This document shows positions 43,788 to 51,903 of a stretch of DNA of 64,000 nt, piece by piece; position 1 is the first letter of the stretch, and every line of letters starts with the position of its first letter. This DNA comes from Aquimarina sediminis. Its GTDB lineage: Bacteria; Bacteroidota; Bacteroidia; Flavobacteriales; Flavobacteriaceae. The translations under genes were made by a program, and so were the position numbers. Location of the stretch: positions 42,145-106,144 of the forward strand of contig NZ_POYJ01000017.1 in the NCBI RefSeq assembly GCF_002895435.1, in the 5' to 3' direction. The notes under the pieces are model-generated. The model made no database searches and was not told the origin of the DNA. It saw only the letters and a list, made by a program, of their open reading frames with translations.

Positions 43788-44429
43788 TTATTCTTTTTCT
43801 TTTTCAGTGATTGTTCTAAAGGTCAAATTTATTCGTGGCGTGGTTACCAATTTTGTGGGAGGTAATCGGTGCAACCAGTAGGTTTGGGTAGTTCCTTTCA
43901 TAACAAGTAAACTTCCACTTTCCAGAATTAGAGAAACATTTTTTTTCGATTCTTTATGTTTAAAAGCAAATTTTCGTGCGGCTCCAAAGCTTAATGAGGC
44001 GATGGCTCCATCTTTTTTCAGGTCTTTTTCGCCATCACTATGCCAAGCCATTCCTTCGCTTCCTGTATGATACAGATTAAGTAAACACGAATTGAAGGTT
44101 TCTCCTGTTTTTTCTTCTACAAGTAGTTTTAACTCTAACAATTCTGGTGTCCAGGGTAATGCACGTTTTGTTGTATTTGAATAGGTATACTCAAATGGTT
44201 TTTCTCCATACCAAGCTACTTTCCGTTTAGTTTCAATTCGTTTCCCAAAAATAATGGCAACATCATTTTTCCAGGCAATAGTACTCATTAGGCTATTAAA
44301 ATAATCGGAAGCTTGTTGTAACGACATTAGTTTTCCGTAATAATTTACTACTCCATCTTGATGTAGTAAATTATGTTTTTCGCCAAATTCATTATTGAAT
44401 AAATCCATTTTTCCATTTTTGATAGGCAA
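43788..44429 (-). CDS. AlkB-like alkylation-repair dioxygenase
   Basis: A 213-residue Fe(II)/2-oxoglutarate oxygenase that removes methyl groups from DNA or RNA bases. The metal ligands His130 and Asp132 lie in GMAWHSDGEK, the third is His187 in TYWLHRLPP, and Arg199/Arg205 in PRINLTFR bind 2-oxoglutarate. It overlaps the small zinc-protein gene by 38 bases and belongs to the Ada-like repair block. Confidence 0.9.
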   Translation of the reverse strand: MPIKNGKMDLFNNEFGEKHNLLHQDGVVNYYGKLMSLQQASDYFNSLMSTIAWKNDVAIIFGKRIETKRKVAWYGEKPFEYTYSNTTKRALPWTPELLELKLLVEEKTGETFNSCLLNLYHTGSEGMAWHSDGEKDLKKDGAIASLSFGAARKFAFKHKESKKNVSLILESGSLLVMKGTTQTYWLHRLPPTKLVTTPRINLTFRTITEKEKE

Positions 44430-44640
44430 TTTTCATGCAATGCCCGCATGGTCTATACCCATTATCTTTTGCTTCTTTCTCTGATAAGAAAAAGACTCTA
44501 TTCTCTCGCTTCATTCTTTTCCCAGAGCCACATCCTAGTTTTCCATAAATTTTTAGTTTCCTATTCCCTCCCAGGCATATTTCTTTCTGCCTTATTTTGC
44601 TTTTTATCTCACTATCACTTACTGTACTATGTCTAATCAT
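44392..44640 (-). CDS. Ada-type zinc-binding domain, stand-alone
   Basis: An 82-residue protein that resembles the N-terminal metal domain of the Ada repair regulator. The tail NRVFFLSEKEAKDNGYRPCGHC matches Ada closely (Cys65, Cys68), but the first cysteine pair is incomplete: Cys37 is followed by SGKR where a second cysteine is expected, and Cys22 is too far away to replace it. It may therefore bind DNA or metal without being a methyl acceptor. It lies in the same transcript as AlkB. Confidence 0.7.
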   Translation of the reverse strand: MIRHSTVSDSEIKSKIRQKEICLGGNRKLKIYGKLGCGSGKRMKRENRVFFLSEKEAKDNGYRPCGHCMKIAYQKWKNGFIQ

Positions 44641-44643
44641 TTT

Positions 44644-45345
44644 TTAACTGGTTGCATCATGAAATATTATGCCAAGCGTATGCCGCTCTCCATGATTAAT
44701 TTCACTCACGCCATGTTTCATATGAACTCTATAATACCCTTTTGTTCCTTTAACAGGTCTAAAATTGGTTGTAAATAGTAGCATATCTCCTTTTTGAGGT
44801 TTTAATACAATCGCTTTGGATTGTGCTCTTGGTGTTTGTTGTGTTAACACAAACTCACCACCCGTAAAATCAACCTCTGGTTCATTTAATAAAAATACTG
44901 CTTGAATCGGAAAATAAACATCTCCATACAAATCCTGATGCAATGTATTAAATCCTCCTTTTCCATATTTTAAAATCAAGGGAGTCGGTTTTAATTGATT
45001 ATTAGCATGACATTGCTCCCTAAGTTCTAGTAATGTTTCAGGAAAACGGGTATTTATTTTTAAAACCTTCATCCATACATTAGCTATCGGAGCTAATTTA
45101 GGATAAATAGTTGAGCGAATGGTCTCAATAATTCCTGGTAATGGATAATCAAAATATTTATACTCGCCGATACCAAACCGATATCGTTGCATAACCACTG
45201 TCTTACGATACCCATCAGTGTTATCATATTGTTCTATAAACTGATGACATTCTTTTTCTGAAAGATATTTGGGTACGATCGCATATCCTTTTTCATGCAT
45301 ATCTGATGTAATTTGTTGCCAATCGATATCCTCTGTTTTGATCAT
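44644..45345 (-). CDS. second Fe(II)/2-oxoglutarate oxygenase
   Basis: A 233-residue oxygenase. The metal motif starts with HQDLYGDVYFPIQA (His and Asp), with a conserved Gly-Gly-Glu (FTGGEFVLTQQ) and a closing YYRVHMKHGVSEINHGERHTLG that supplies the second His and a 2-oxoglutarate arginine. The long N-terminal helical region is unlike AlkB and the target is unknown. It is placed between the zinc protein and a hydrolase in the repair run. Confidence 0.75.
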   Translation of the reverse strand: MIKTEDIDWQQITSDMHEKGYAIVPKYLSEKECHQFIEQYDNTDGYRKTVVMQRYRFGIGEYKYFDYPLPGIIETIRSTIYPKLAPIANVWMKVLKINTRFPETLLELREQCHANNQLKPTPLILKYGKGGFNTLHQDLYGDVYFPIQAVFLLNEPEVDFTGGEFVLTQQTPRAQSKAIVLKPQKGDMLLFTTNFRPVKGTKGYYRVHMKHGVSEINHGERHTLGIIFHDATS

Positions 45346-45348
45346 AAT

Positions 45349-46071
45349 CTATAATAAAGCTATTTCTAAAAATATTCCTGATAATTTTTCTGGTTGACTA
45401 AAAAAAGGAGAGTGACTGGTAGGTAAGCTATATACTTTTTTGCAAGGCATCTCTGTATACATCTTTTTTTGAATAAAAGGAGTAACAGCTCTATCTTCTG
45501 TACATTCGATATAATACCTAGGAATACTACCATAATTCTCCTCAGAAAGCTCTAAGGGTGTTATCGCTGATTCAACTGGCTCATGGCTTAATAAAACTTT
45601 TGCCAATTCGGTTATATCTTGATCACAATCATGATATAAACCTTCTTTATAAATTCCTGATTGCAAGGTATGAGAGTTTGATTCTTCGTATCGGGTTACA
45701 TAAGGCTTTAGTACACCATCTATATCTAGTGATGAATATTCTGCCTGAGTTTTACCGTTAGGTATCAAATAAGCAGCAAGATAAATCAGTTTTTCTACTT
45801 TTCCTGGACGATATTCTGCTGCTTGCGAAATCATGATTCCATTTTTACTATGTCCTACAAGAATCACTTTTCCTTCTATACTATCAATAAGCTGACATAT
45901 TTTTTTTACGGTAGATTTCATTTTTACTTCTCTGATAGGGGTTTTGTCCCTTCCCATTCCCGGTAGATCTACAGCTATAGCTTTATGACCTTGTTTTTCT
46001 ATAATTGGCACCACCTTATGCCAGTTCCAGGCACTATGCCACGAACCATGAATTAAAATAAATGTTTTCAT
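45349..46071 (-). CDS. alpha/beta hydrolase (EstC-like)
   Basis: A 240-residue cytosolic alpha/beta hydrolase similar to EstC and plant methyl-ester hydrolases. The nucleophile serine is in VGHSKNGIM, the oxyanion strand is FILIHGSWHSAWNWHKV, and the catalytic histidine is in PTSHSPFFSQPE. It is four bases from the oxygenase gene. How an ester hydrolase fits a repair unit is unclear. Confidence 0.8.
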   Translation of the reverse strand: MKTFILIHGSWHSAWNWHKVVPIIEKQGHKAIAVDLPGMGRDKTPIREVKMKSTVKKICQLIDSIEGKVILVGHSKNGIMISQAAEYRPGKVEKLIYLAAYLIPNGKTQAEYSSLDIDGVLKPYVTRYEESNSHTLQSGIYKEGLYHDCDQDITELAKVLLSHEPVESAITPLELSEENYGSIPRYYIECTEDRAVTPFIQKKMYTEMPCKKVYSLPTSHSPFFSQPEKLSGIFLEIALL

Positions 46072-46138
46072 CTTGGTATATTTTAATGGAGTAAAATTGA
46101 TGTAGTTTTCAAAAGTTTAAAACCCGTTTCTTGCTTAT

Positions 46139-46981
46139 TTACGAATTTACTTTTGCTGCTTCCCAGCCGATTATTGCAGATTTCCTTGTATTCCCCCACA
46201 TATACCCTCCTATTTCTCCAGAGGATTGTATCACCCTGTGACAAGGGATTAGAAATGCAACAGGATTACTACCAATTGCTGTTCCTACGGCTCTCGATGC
46301 TTTTGGCTTATCAATTTCTTTGGCTATTGTCCCGTAAGTGGTAAGGTCTCCCATGGGAATTTTTAGCAATGTTTCCCACACTTTTAATTGAAAGGGGGTT
46401 CCATTTAAATGTAGTTTTATTTGATTTAATTTACTCCAATCGTATTGAAAAATAAATAAGGCATCTTGTTGTATTTTGTCTACCACCTGGTTGTATGTTG
46501 CATTTGAGAACCGTGCTTTTAGGTCTATCAATGCTTGCTGCTCATTAACTGCAAAAGACATATGACAAATTCCTTTTGTTGTAGAGCCCACAATCAAATT
46601 TCCAAAAGGACTTTCTGCAAAACTGTAATTAATGGCAAGGTTTTCTCCATTATTCTTGTATTCTCCCGGGGTCATCCCCTCGATATTGATAAATAAATCA
46701 TGAAGCCGCCCGGTACCCGACAGCCCTGTTTCATGAGCTGTATCAAATAGCGTTGCTTTTTTCTCTTTTAAAAGCTGTTTGGCATATTCTACGCTTATAT
46801 ATTGCATGAATTTTTTAGGGCTTACACCTGCCCAATCTGTAAATAATCGTTGAAAATGAAAAGGGCTTAGATGTACTGTTTCGGCTATTTCGTTTAAAGA
46901 AGGTTGCTCCTTAAAGTTTGCTTTTATATAGCTTATTGCTTCTGCAATTCGACTATAATTAATTTGTTCCTGCTCTGTCAT
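46139..46981 (-). CDS. AraC-type HTH fused to O6-methylguanine-DNA methyltransferase
   Basis: Read from the Met at 46981, a 280-residue protein with the two last domains of Ada: an AraC HTH (EIAETVHLSPFHFQRLFTDWA) and an MGMT domain with the alkyl-acceptor PCHRVIQSSGEIGGY. The N-terminal zinc domain of full Ada is missing and is found instead as a separate gene 1.5 kb downstream. It likely repairs O6-methylguanine and switches on the block on the same strand. An earlier Met would add 16 residues with no homology. Confidence 0.85.
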   Translation of the reverse strand: MTEQEQINYSRIAEAISYIKANFKEQPSLNEIAETVHLSPFHFQRLFTDWAGVSPKKFMQYISVEYAKQLLKEKKATLFDTAHETGLSGTGRLHDLFINIEGMTPGEYKNNGENLAINYSFAESPFGNLIVGSTTKGICHMSFAVNEQQALIDLKARFSNATYNQVVDKIQQDALFIFQYDWSKLNQIKLHLNGTPFQLKVWETLLKIPMGDLTTYGTIAKEIDKPKASRAVGTAIGSNPVAFLIPCHRVIQSSGEIGGYMWGNTRKSAIIGWEAAKVNS

Positions 46982-47062
46982 TGTTTCAAATTTTATACTA
47001 CAAAAGTATATGCCTTTTGACCGCCACAAAACCCGAATCTTGCTAAATTATAACTTGCCGGT

Positions 47063-47278
47063 TTAAAAATCAACCAGTTTTTTTAAAGGTACTTCTAAAG
47101 CTTTAGCAATTTCTAAAAGAGAATAAATAGTTGGATTAACCTTTCCGTTCTCCAACTTTTCAAGTGCTTGTCTATCCTTATCACAAGCTCTAGCCAAATC
47201 AGATTGACTCCAACCTTTCTGGCTTCTTAATTCAACTATACGCTGACCGACTTTCTTTTTAAGTTGCTCTTTGTCCAC
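47063..47278 (-). CDS. XRE-type HTH regulator
   Basis: A 71-residue DNA-binding protein consisting of one Cro/C1-type HTH (GQRIVELRSQKGWSQSDLAR with QALEKLENGKVNPT as recognition region). It may repress its own or neighbouring genes. It is the first of three related genes on the minus strand. Confidence 0.8.
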   Translation of the reverse strand: MDKEQLKKKVGQRIVELRSQKGWSQSDLARACDKDRQALEKLENGKVNPTIYSLLEIAKALEVPLKKLVDF

Positions 47279-47333
47279 AAAACATGTATCAAATAGTTAT
47301 ATGATAGTTTTACCTCCTGTGTAAACCCTTTTA

Positions 47334-47546
47334 CTAATTATTTTTATTAGAGACTAATAATTCTCGAACGTCCACATCCAGGACTCTTGCAATATGAAAT
47401 AAAGTTTCAACACGAGGTTGCATTTCATTTCTACACCATTTAGAGATAGTAGTACGGTTCATTTTCAATTGACCTGCTAACCAATTATTGGTTTTCCCTT
47501 CTTATGCTAAAACCGCTTTAATACGATTATAAACTTCCTTATTCAT
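47334..47546 (-). pseudogene. broken XRE-type HTH regulator
   Basis: A minus-strand frame starts with MNKEVYNRIKAVLA, meets a TAA stop at codon 14 (47505-47507), then continues in the same frame with GKTNNWLAGQLKMNRTTISK and VLDVDVRELLVSNKNN. Apart from the one stop the reading is a normal XRE regulator, much like the intact one downstream in map order. A shorter product from the internal Met is possible but would lack the first HTH helix. Confidence 0.7.
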
Positions 47547-47641
47547 GATAAATACTTATCGTTTATAATCAAATAACCTACTTCTTTTTTCATTTCTCTT
47601 TTCGCACTTGAGAGGAGAGGGAATTTTTATATACTTTCTTT

Positions 47642-47863
47642 TCATTCATTCTTTTGATTGTCATCCTTTGTTGAAACTAGTAATATCCTAACATCAACAT
47701 CTAATACATTTGCAATCTTTCGGAGAATTTCAATACTTGGTTGCTTGTTATTATTACAGTAGTTTGTCACTATTACATAACTTTTTTCAATCTTTTCCGA
47801 CAACCATTTTTGAGTTCTTCCTTGTTCCTTTAATACTTCCTTTATTCGGTTCATTTTGACCAT
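47642..47863 (-). CDS. XRE-type HTH regulator
   Basis: A 73-residue Cro/C1-type regulator (VLKEQGRTQKWLSEKIEKSY, then NNNKQPSIEILRKIANVLDVD). Its start codon abuts a palindromic operator candidate, and a divergent gene lies beyond, the layout of an autoregulated switch. Met4 is a possible alternative start. It is closely related to the broken copy beside it. Confidence 0.8.
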   Translation of the reverse strand: MVKMNRIKEVLKEQGRTQKWLSEKIEKSYVIVTNYCNNNKQPSIEILRKIANVLDVDVRILLVSTKDDNQKNE

Positions 47864-47880
47864 TTACAAGTCATTGTAAA
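47863..47880. promoter_or_regulatory. TTTACAA-N4-TTGTAAA operator candidate
   Basis: A perfect 7-bp inverted repeat immediately upstream of the XRE gene, including its start codon base. Single half sites TTGTAA (47966-47971) and TTACAA (48004-48009) flank the divergent promoter. The layout suits repression by the XRE protein on both sides. Confidence 0.5.
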
Positions 47881-47965
47881 GTTTTTTATATGGTTAAACA
47901 ATATAAATTACTACCATATTTTAATCACTTTATATTATTGTACCAAATTACAGTATAAAAACATA

Positions 47966-47996
47966 TTGTAAAATATTATAAAATAATATATATTTG
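47966..47996 (+). promoter_or_regulatory. Bacteroidota-type promoter of the 66-residue gene
   Basis: TTG (47966-47968), a 20-base spacer and TATATTTG (47989-47996) match the phylum's promoter consensus. Transcription would begin near 48002, giving a ~30-base leader to the ATG at 48032. The minus-33 TTG is part of a TTGTAA half site. Confidence 0.55.
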
Positions 47997-48031
47997 TATT
48001 ATATTACAATATATAAATTGACAAAAATGTT

Positions 48032-48232
48032 ATGAACAGGAGATACACTAAGGCTGATTTAGAAGAAATTGTTTTTATTCAACTCGAAAATCTTAATGCA
48101 ATGCATGATCTATTAAGTATCATGAAGCACCAAAATGAGTTGTTAAATTCTACCAATAAGAAACTAAAAAATATAATTATTGGATCAGATCAAAAGGTAT
48201 ATCCTGTTCGGAAAAGAAATCGAAAACCATAA
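48032..48232 (+). CDS. small hypothetical protein
   Basis: A 66-residue basic protein (RRYTKADLEEIVFIQLENLN, then a helical middle and the tail KVYPVRKRNRKP). It has no family I know, but the composition suits a small coiled-coil DNA-associated protein. It is divergent to the XRE gene and preceded by a good promoter. Confidence 0.5.
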   Translation: MNRRYTKADLEEIVFIQLENLNAMHDLLSIMKHQNELLNSTNKKLKNIIIGSDQKVYPVRKRNRKP

Positions 48233-48488
48233 TCTGATTTTTTTAGTTCAAAAAGCAATAATTATACAAAATAATTGAATTACAATGCTTTAAACCAATT
48301 TTAAACGACTACAAACGGTTACAAACGAAAATAAATACTTCCTAACCGAATAGAGATGGTATCTGGTTATATGTTTGTGGTGTTGAAAACAATGAGTAAT
48401 CAGAGTACTTTTTGGATTCTTCAAAATTATAAAAGACCTGAAACGAATCAGGCATGGTATTAACTGTTTAACACGAAAAAATTAAATT

Positions 48489-48824
48489 ATGAACACGCTA
48501 AAAAACAAAGTACAGTTGATTGGAAACTTAGGACAAGAACCCGAAATCGTAAACCTTGAATCTGGTAAAAAGCTTGCCAAATTCTCTATCGCGACAAATG
48601 ATTATTACTACAACAAGCAGGGTGATAAAATCACAGAAACGCAATGGCATAATATCGTTGCCTGGGGTAAAACCGCAGACATTGTAGATAAATATGTTAA
48701 TAAAGGACAAGAAGTAGCTATAGAAGGTAAGCTAACCTCTAGAAGTTATGAAGATAATGAAGGACAAAAAAGATATATTACAGAAGTAGTATGTAAAGAA
48801 TTGCTAATGCTTGGCAAACAATAG
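48489..48824 (+). CDS. ssb: short single-stranded DNA-binding protein
   Basis: A 111-residue SSB with only the OB-fold (NKVQLIGNLGQEPEIVNLES, WHNIVAWGKTADIVDKYVNKGQ, YITEVVCKELLMLGKQ). The usual disordered linker and acidic DDDIPF-type tail that recruits repair partners are missing, so this is a secondary, mobile-element-like or specialised SSB and not the housekeeping copy. It lies near the XRE regulators. Confidence 0.9.
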   Translation: MNTLKNKVQLIGNLGQEPEIVNLESGKKLAKFSIATNDYYYNKQGDKITETQWHNIVAWGKTADIVDKYVNKGQEVAIEGKLTSRSYEDNEGQKRYITEVVCKELLMLGKQ

Positions 48825-48851
48825 CCGTCAATAAGTATAGCCTAGAATATA

Positions 48852-48885
48852 AAAAGCCGCTTAGTAAAAGTACTAAACGGCTTTT
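48852..48885. terminator. bidirectional terminator between ssb and ompW
   Basis: AAAAGCCGCTTAGTA pairs with TACTAAACGGCTTTT (one mismatch, 4-base loop) between convergent genes. Confidence 0.8.
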
Positions 48886-48906
48886 CTATTGTTGGAACAG
48901 TAACAT

Positions 48907-49557
48907 TTATAACTTAACTCCAACTCCTAATCCAAATATCCATGGATTGATATCCACATCGGCATCTACAGTTGCTCCCAAAGCTGTCGTTGCATTAACA
49001 GTCGCATCGGTGCTTAGAAATACTTTTTTAACGTCTACGTTTAAGAACCACTTGTCATTAAGCATATAATCAAACCCTCCTTGAAAAGCAAAACCTAAAG
49101 CGGTGTCATAATCAACATCATCTGCTATCGGACCTTCATCTGCTCCATAAAAAAGTGTAAGATTAACACCTGCTCCTAGGTAAGGAACAAAATCTCCACC
49201 AGTAAAGTGATATTGCCCAAGTAAAGTTGGAGGCAATAACCAAACATCTCCTAAGTCAATATTTCCTGCTGCAGTACTAACTGCTTCTACATCATGCTTT
49301 GTGGTTGCCAAAATTAGTTCTGCAGACCAATTTTCTGTGAAAAAATAAGTAATATCCAATTCTGGTACAATGGCAGTAGAAATATCTACATCACCACCTA
49401 TTGCCTCTATCGTTGCACTCTCATCGGGTGATACAACAATTCCTCTTAGCCTTATTTGCCATTTACTAAAATCAGTATCATCAGATTTTTCCTGCGCATA
49501 AGTAAAATTTGATAAGCTTAACAGCGCAACCATTACAGTAATTATTCCATTTTTCAT
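48907..49557 (-). CDS. ompW: OmpW-family outer membrane protein
   Basis: A 216-residue eight-stranded barrel of the OmpW family, proposed to carry small hydrophobic molecules across the outer membrane. A signal peptide (MKNGIITVMVALLSLSNFTYAQ) is followed by KWQIRLRGIVVSPDESATIE, the ELDITYFFTENWSAELI strand and LLPPTLLGQYHF, all typical. The last residues PWIFGLGVGVKL form the closing strand. In E. coli OmpW is under FNR control, and a Crp/Fnr-type palindrome lies 54 bases upstream here too. Confidence 0.9.
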   Translation of the reverse strand: MKNGIITVMVALLSLSNFTYAQEKSDDTDFSKWQIRLRGIVVSPDESATIEAIGGDVDISTAIVPELDITYFFTENWSAELILATTKHDVEAVSTAAGNIDLGDVWLLPPTLLGQYHFTGGDFVPYLGAGVNLTLFYGADEGPIADDVDYDTALGFAFQGGFDYMLNDKWFLNVDVKKVFLSTDATVNATTALGATVDADVDINPWIFGLGVGVKL

Positions 49558-49610
49558 CTTGAAAGAATTTAAAATTATTTAGCAAAAATATAGACAAGAA
49601 ACAGGGGCAA

Positions 49611-49626
49611 ATATGACCATTATCAT
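49611..49626. promoter_or_regulatory. Crp/Fnr-type palindrome upstream of ompW
   Basis: ATATGA-CCATTA-TCAT keeps the TGA-N6-TCA core of Crp/Fnr operators. The left arm matches two other sites in the window; the right arm is weaker beyond TCAT. Confidence 0.45.
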
Positions 49627-49830
49627 TCTTGAAAAAACACGATATAGCGCTTCAAAACAACCTGTTTTAACTACCTAAAAATCAACTAATTTCAGGCAAA
49701 AAACCTTATGTTAAAAAAATGGGTTTTTCAAACATATTTCTAAAGCACTTCTCCCCTATTGTTAATTTTTTCAAAAAAAAGCTAAAAGGGTAAGATTTAA
49801 CATATAAGCACTAGAAATAAATAACAAAAT

Positions 49831-49862
49831 ATCCCCGTTTTCTACAGATAGAAAATGGGGAT
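49831..49862 (-). terminator. hairpin terminator of the 605-residue gene
   Basis: ATCCCCGTTTTCTA pairs with TAGAAAATGGGGAT (one G-U pair, 4-base loop) and is followed by T-rich sequence on the minus strand. The rest of the 49558-49941 gap holds only the palindrome above. Confidence 0.7.
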
Positions 49863-49941
49863 ATTATTTTAAAATCTATATATTAGTAATGAGTATGGAT
49901 CGTTACATTAACTCCAATCAAAAACACTTTCATACCATTTT

Positions 49942-51759
49942 TTAAGAAACCTTGGTTTCCTCAGAAGTTTCTTTTTTTATCTCTAGAAGTAACTGCTCCA
50001 AAACTTTATTCGAGTTACGTAGTTCTTTTAAAACAGTAGATTTTATATCCTGAAACGAATTGGTAATACTATCAAAAAGAGTATGATAATAATCAACTCC
50101 ACTTTTTAGATTGTTTGTAAATGTCAACAGATACTTTTCTTGCTTTGCAGTCATAGCATCTTTGGACTCTTCTATTTTCTTTTTAAGATACTCTATATAT
50201 ATGTTTAATTCTTTTGTAAACATATTTGGTCGGTCGGTTCTATCAATCATATTTAATCGTCCGTAGATATGACTAGTAATTTCATTAAGATTCATTTCTT
50301 TAGAAAAATATGCCATATTAGGTCCAGGACAGACAGAAACTCCTTCTCCTTCTTTTTTAGTTTCTAAATCATATGCTAATAAAGCAGAAGTACCTAAACC
50401 AACACAGGTACAAGATTTTTCAACGATCGCATTATATTTCTTTTTATACATTTCTGGAGAAAGTTCTTCTTTATCCAACTCTTTTATTTTTAAATGCTGA
50501 TATTCTCTCGAGGCAGTACAGATTCCTGTTTCCTTAAATTCTTTGTTTAGCGAAACAAATTTTTTAGGGCACGAACTCCCAGGTCTTCCTTTTTGGATCA
50601 GCACTTCTTTTTCTTTATCCTTAGTATTTCCCTTAAGGTTGTTAAAAGGAATCCCTAAAGGAGAAATATCGCTTAGATATAAATCATCTTCTTTGGCATC
50701 AATTAGTTTATTTATCGTTGCTTTATCTACTGTTGTAGCCTCAGGAACTAATAAAAATGGTGTTCCCCACCCTACAGAGTCTACATTATAGTTATCAATC
50801 AAAAATTGATGTTCTTCTGCTGTGCCTACTCCTCCTTGCGCTGTGATTTTGAGAGATAGTTTTGTTTGGGGAATTGTTTTACCATTGTTTTCGAGTGTTT
50901 GTATTAATAATCCCTGGATAGTTTCTCCAAGCTCTTCTCGTTTTTCTTTAAATTCTTCGAGTACAGGTCCCAGTAAGTGTCCATCTGTAGCAAATGCATG
51001 TCCTCCACAGTTTAATCCAGATTCTATCCTATATTCTGATACCCATAGACCTTTTTTGGCTAAAAACTTACCTTGAATCAAAGCTGATCTATAATCACTA
51101 ACCTTTAGGATAATTTTCTTTTTGATCTCACCTTTTTCGTCAGGAAAAAAATCTTCAAACTGCTCCATATATGCATAGAGTCTTGGATTCATTCCGGCTG
51201 ATAGTACTATAGATGATGACAGATCACTATTGGCATATCCCCGTAATGCAGCATGGGCATCATTATATTCTATAGGCAGTTTTTCTTTATTCACATAATT
51301 ATCTTTGTCAACTTTGGTCATGATATTTACATCAATGCTTCCCATTGATAAATTATCTTTTACCCAAGTTTTTATTTCTTCAACATTAAAATAATTACTA
51401 GTTAAGTTTTTGAATTCCTGCTTTATATCCGAAGTATCAGGAAGCATATGAAAATACTCCTTTATACTATTACTTGTTTCTATTGTAGCATTCTTTAACT
51501 CTTCAAACTTTTTTTCGGCTAAGTCATTGATTAAATTAAGATATGAAGTAACTCTTTTGGCTCTAAAATCATCGGTTTTATTAGAAATTTCCTGATAAGG
51601 GATCTCATACTTACTACAATACATCTTTCTTATCTTCTCAAGAAGAATATCATCAACCAACGATACGACAGAATCTATACCATACTGAGATACCTTAAGA
51701 GGTGTATCAATGGTAAAACCTATCCCCATAACAGGAATATGAAAAGAATGATCATTCAT
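49942..51759 (-). CDS. 605-residue putative FMN TIM-barrel protein
   Basis: A long cytosolic protein without a named family. The first strand HIPVMGIGFTIDTPLKVSQYGI and the late ITAQGGVGTAEEHQFLIDNY followed by SVGWGTPFLL look like the beginning and the phosphate-binding end of a flavin TIM barrel (nitronate monooxygenase and glutamate synthase types). After it comes a cysteine-rich stretch (GRPGSSCPKKF, TGICTAS, KSCTCVGLG, SVCPGPNMAYF) that could hold a metal centre, then a coiled-coil tail. A catalytic activity cannot be named. Confidence 0.5.
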   Translation of the reverse strand: MNDHSFHIPVMGIGFTIDTPLKVSQYGIDSVVSLVDDILLEKIRKMYCSKYEIPYQEISNKTDDFRAKRVTSYLNLINDLAEKKFEELKNATIETSNSIKEYFHMLPDTSDIKQEFKNLTSNYFNVEEIKTWVKDNLSMGSIDVNIMTKVDKDNYVNKEKLPIEYNDAHAALRGYANSDLSSSIVLSAGMNPRLYAYMEQFEDFFPDEKGEIKKKIILKVSDYRSALIQGKFLAKKGLWVSEYRIESGLNCGGHAFATDGHLLGPVLEEFKEKREELGETIQGLLIQTLENNGKTIPQTKLSLKITAQGGVGTAEEHQFLIDNYNVDSVGWGTPFLLVPEATTVDKATINKLIDAKEDDLYLSDISPLGIPFNNLKGNTKDKEKEVLIQKGRPGSSCPKKFVSLNKEFKETGICTASREYQHLKIKELDKEELSPEMYKKKYNAIVEKSCTCVGLGTSALLAYDLETKKEGEGVSVCPGPNMAYFSKEMNLNEITSHIYGRLNMIDRTDRPNMFTKELNIYIEYLKKKIEESKDAMTAKQEKYLLTFTNNLKSGVDYYHTLFDSITNSFQDIKSTVLKELRNSNKVLEQLLLEIKKETSEETKVS

Positions 51760-51863
51760 AATTATTATTTTAAAAATATGAATAAGGGTGTAAATAATAA
51801 CAATGATTATTTAGTCCTTATTAAATAACGAACTACAAATGTTATTTATTCCAGAGAGTTAGC

Positions 51864-51881
51864 ATATGACATTTATCATAT
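51864..51881. promoter_or_regulatory. Crp/Fnr-type palindrome upstream of the 605-residue gene
   Basis: ATATGA-CATTTA-TCATAT, a perfect 6-bp inverted repeat with TGA-N6-TCA core, 105 bases before the start codon. It differs at one position from the palindrome upstream of hmgA. Confidence 0.6.
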
Positions 51882-51903
51882 ATGCTATCGAATAAAAGAA
51901 GTA

